Part shown: positions 63,003 through 64,000 of the stretch, one piece after another
Position numbering within the stretch: position 1 is the stretch's first letter
Layout of the letters: each line of letters begins with the position of its first letter
NCBI GenBank assembly: GCA_033002965.1
Contig: JAURVB010009552.1
Coordinates: 32,367-96,366 of the forward strand
From: Piper betle
Taxonomy: Eukaryota; Streptophyta; Magnoliopsida; Piperales; Piperaceae
Direction of reading: 5' to 3'
DNA length: 64,000 nucleotides
Notes under the pieces: generated by a model
What the model was told of the DNA's origin: nothing
Databases searched by the model: none
What the model saw: the letters and a program-made list of their open reading frames with translations, nothing else
Translations under genes and position numbers: made by a program

Positions 63003-64000
63003 ATGGCATATAGGGCCCTTCTTGCATATGGCATAATTAATGCGTATGTGCCCCACATTGGGCCCATGTATATTACGTATGACATTGGCCCAATTCAAAT
63101 TCATGCTATCTACAAACCTATTGTATTGAGTCAAAGGTAATCAAGTTATTAAAGGAGAAAATACGGAGAAAAAACTAGGTATAAGGGAGCTGAGAGATTG
63201 AACGAGATATTTACGGATGAAATAAGGATAAAAAACCAAATTTTATCAACTATTTATGGGTCTAAAAATAAAAGCCTCATTTGTGAAAAGGGAGGAGGTA
63301 GATTAATGATTCAAAGATAGGGTTATAAACGTCTCTTTCATGGTTCAGTTAATACCATCTATCATGACTATTTATCATTTTTAATTTTTACCATAATTGA
63401 TCTATTAACCTAGTTTAAAAGTTCGGTCATAATTGAGTTTTTACTATTTTAACTGTTGGTTAAATGGTTGACTAACAGTTAAATTTTCACCATTTTATAT
63501 ATCATAAACTGACAATATTAAATAGATTATAAATTAGATATAGTTATATAAATTAACTGTTCTCTCACAAAATATAAAATATTCTAACTATGCTAAATTA
63601 TGGTAAACTAAGGTAATAAACTAGGAAATAAGTAAGTAAACAAGTCTAAATTGATAATCTCAAAGGGAAACTTTAACACTCAAATATTTTAAGATTAATG
63701 TTGAGGTGAAAATGAGTTTTTAGTTATATGTAAAATGGCTTAATTTAAATCAGTTAAAATGATAAAATGGTTACACTAGAGTCTTCTATAATTATTATGT
63801 ATATTTGAAATCGGCTCTAGTTAAATTAATCAGAGTTTTTCATCATTTCCTTATATGGATAATTAAATATATATTTTTGCCATTTTTGTTCTATTTAATC
63901 GAGTTGGATAAATTGGTAAATCAGGTAACCATTTAGACTCTATGAACCAAAAGCACAAATATTATTTTTAATTGTCAATCAACTATTATATCTCAAAGAC
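63003..64000. other. AT-rich intergenic DNA to the window end
   Basis: No gene seen. Confidence 0.55.

Overview
This is nuclear DNA from a flowering plant. The genes have many GT-AG introns, the intergenic DNA is AT-rich with long (AT)n tracts, and most of the window is transposon remains. GC-rich first exons in two of the three real genes suggest a monocot, but that is inference. There is no bacterial, organellar or viral gene block. Only three host genes are well supported: a PDS5-type cohesin regulator (258-12703, +), an LRL-type bHLH transcription factor (30639-33955, +) and a cinnamoyl-CoA reductase (43849-46158, +). I rebuilt each exon by exon, with every splice phase checked.

Layout. 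1-13.5 kb: the PDS5C-like gene in 14 exons. Intron 1 holds a degenerate tandem array that copies the end of exon 1, intron 5 holds a small antisense LTR element with no coding capacity, and two exons each lack one base. 13.5-25.3 kb: a foldback element, a TIR-type element with an AT-rich palindromic array, and a FAR1/FRS (MULE-transposase-like) pseudogene split by a solo LTR with a perfect 5-bp target duplication. A tRNA-like cloverleaf and a GC-rich chimera with MYC-like and PPR-like fragments follow. 25.5-30.5 kb: an 84-bp duplication, a degenerate minisatellite and a 4 x 117-bp array upstream of the bHLH gene. 30.6-34 kb: the bHLH gene, with a probable GC-AG intron. 35-43 kb: decayed hAT-like and LTR elements, one LTR carrying a nested TIR element inside an (AT)n tract. 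43.7-46.3 kb: the CCR gene with TATA box and poly(A) signal. 46-56 kb: AT-rich DNA, a hAT-type element with 8-bp target duplication, a zinc-finger-like scrap, a small ORF and the 3' part of a LINE. 56-64 kb: a second solo LTR of the same family in opposite orientation, a 2.1-kb TIR element carrying a captured piece of an SMARCA3/HLTF-type (HIRAN-SNF2) gene, and a second copy of the hAT-type element.

The three host genes are unrelated in function (chromatin cohesion, root-hair/growth transcription, lignin precursor synthesis) and do not form a cluster. The most unusual material is the group of TIR elements whose interiors combine LTR-like palindromic modules with GC-rich blocks and, in one copy, a recognisable host gene fragment. 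All similarity statements are by eye; no alignment or database search was run.
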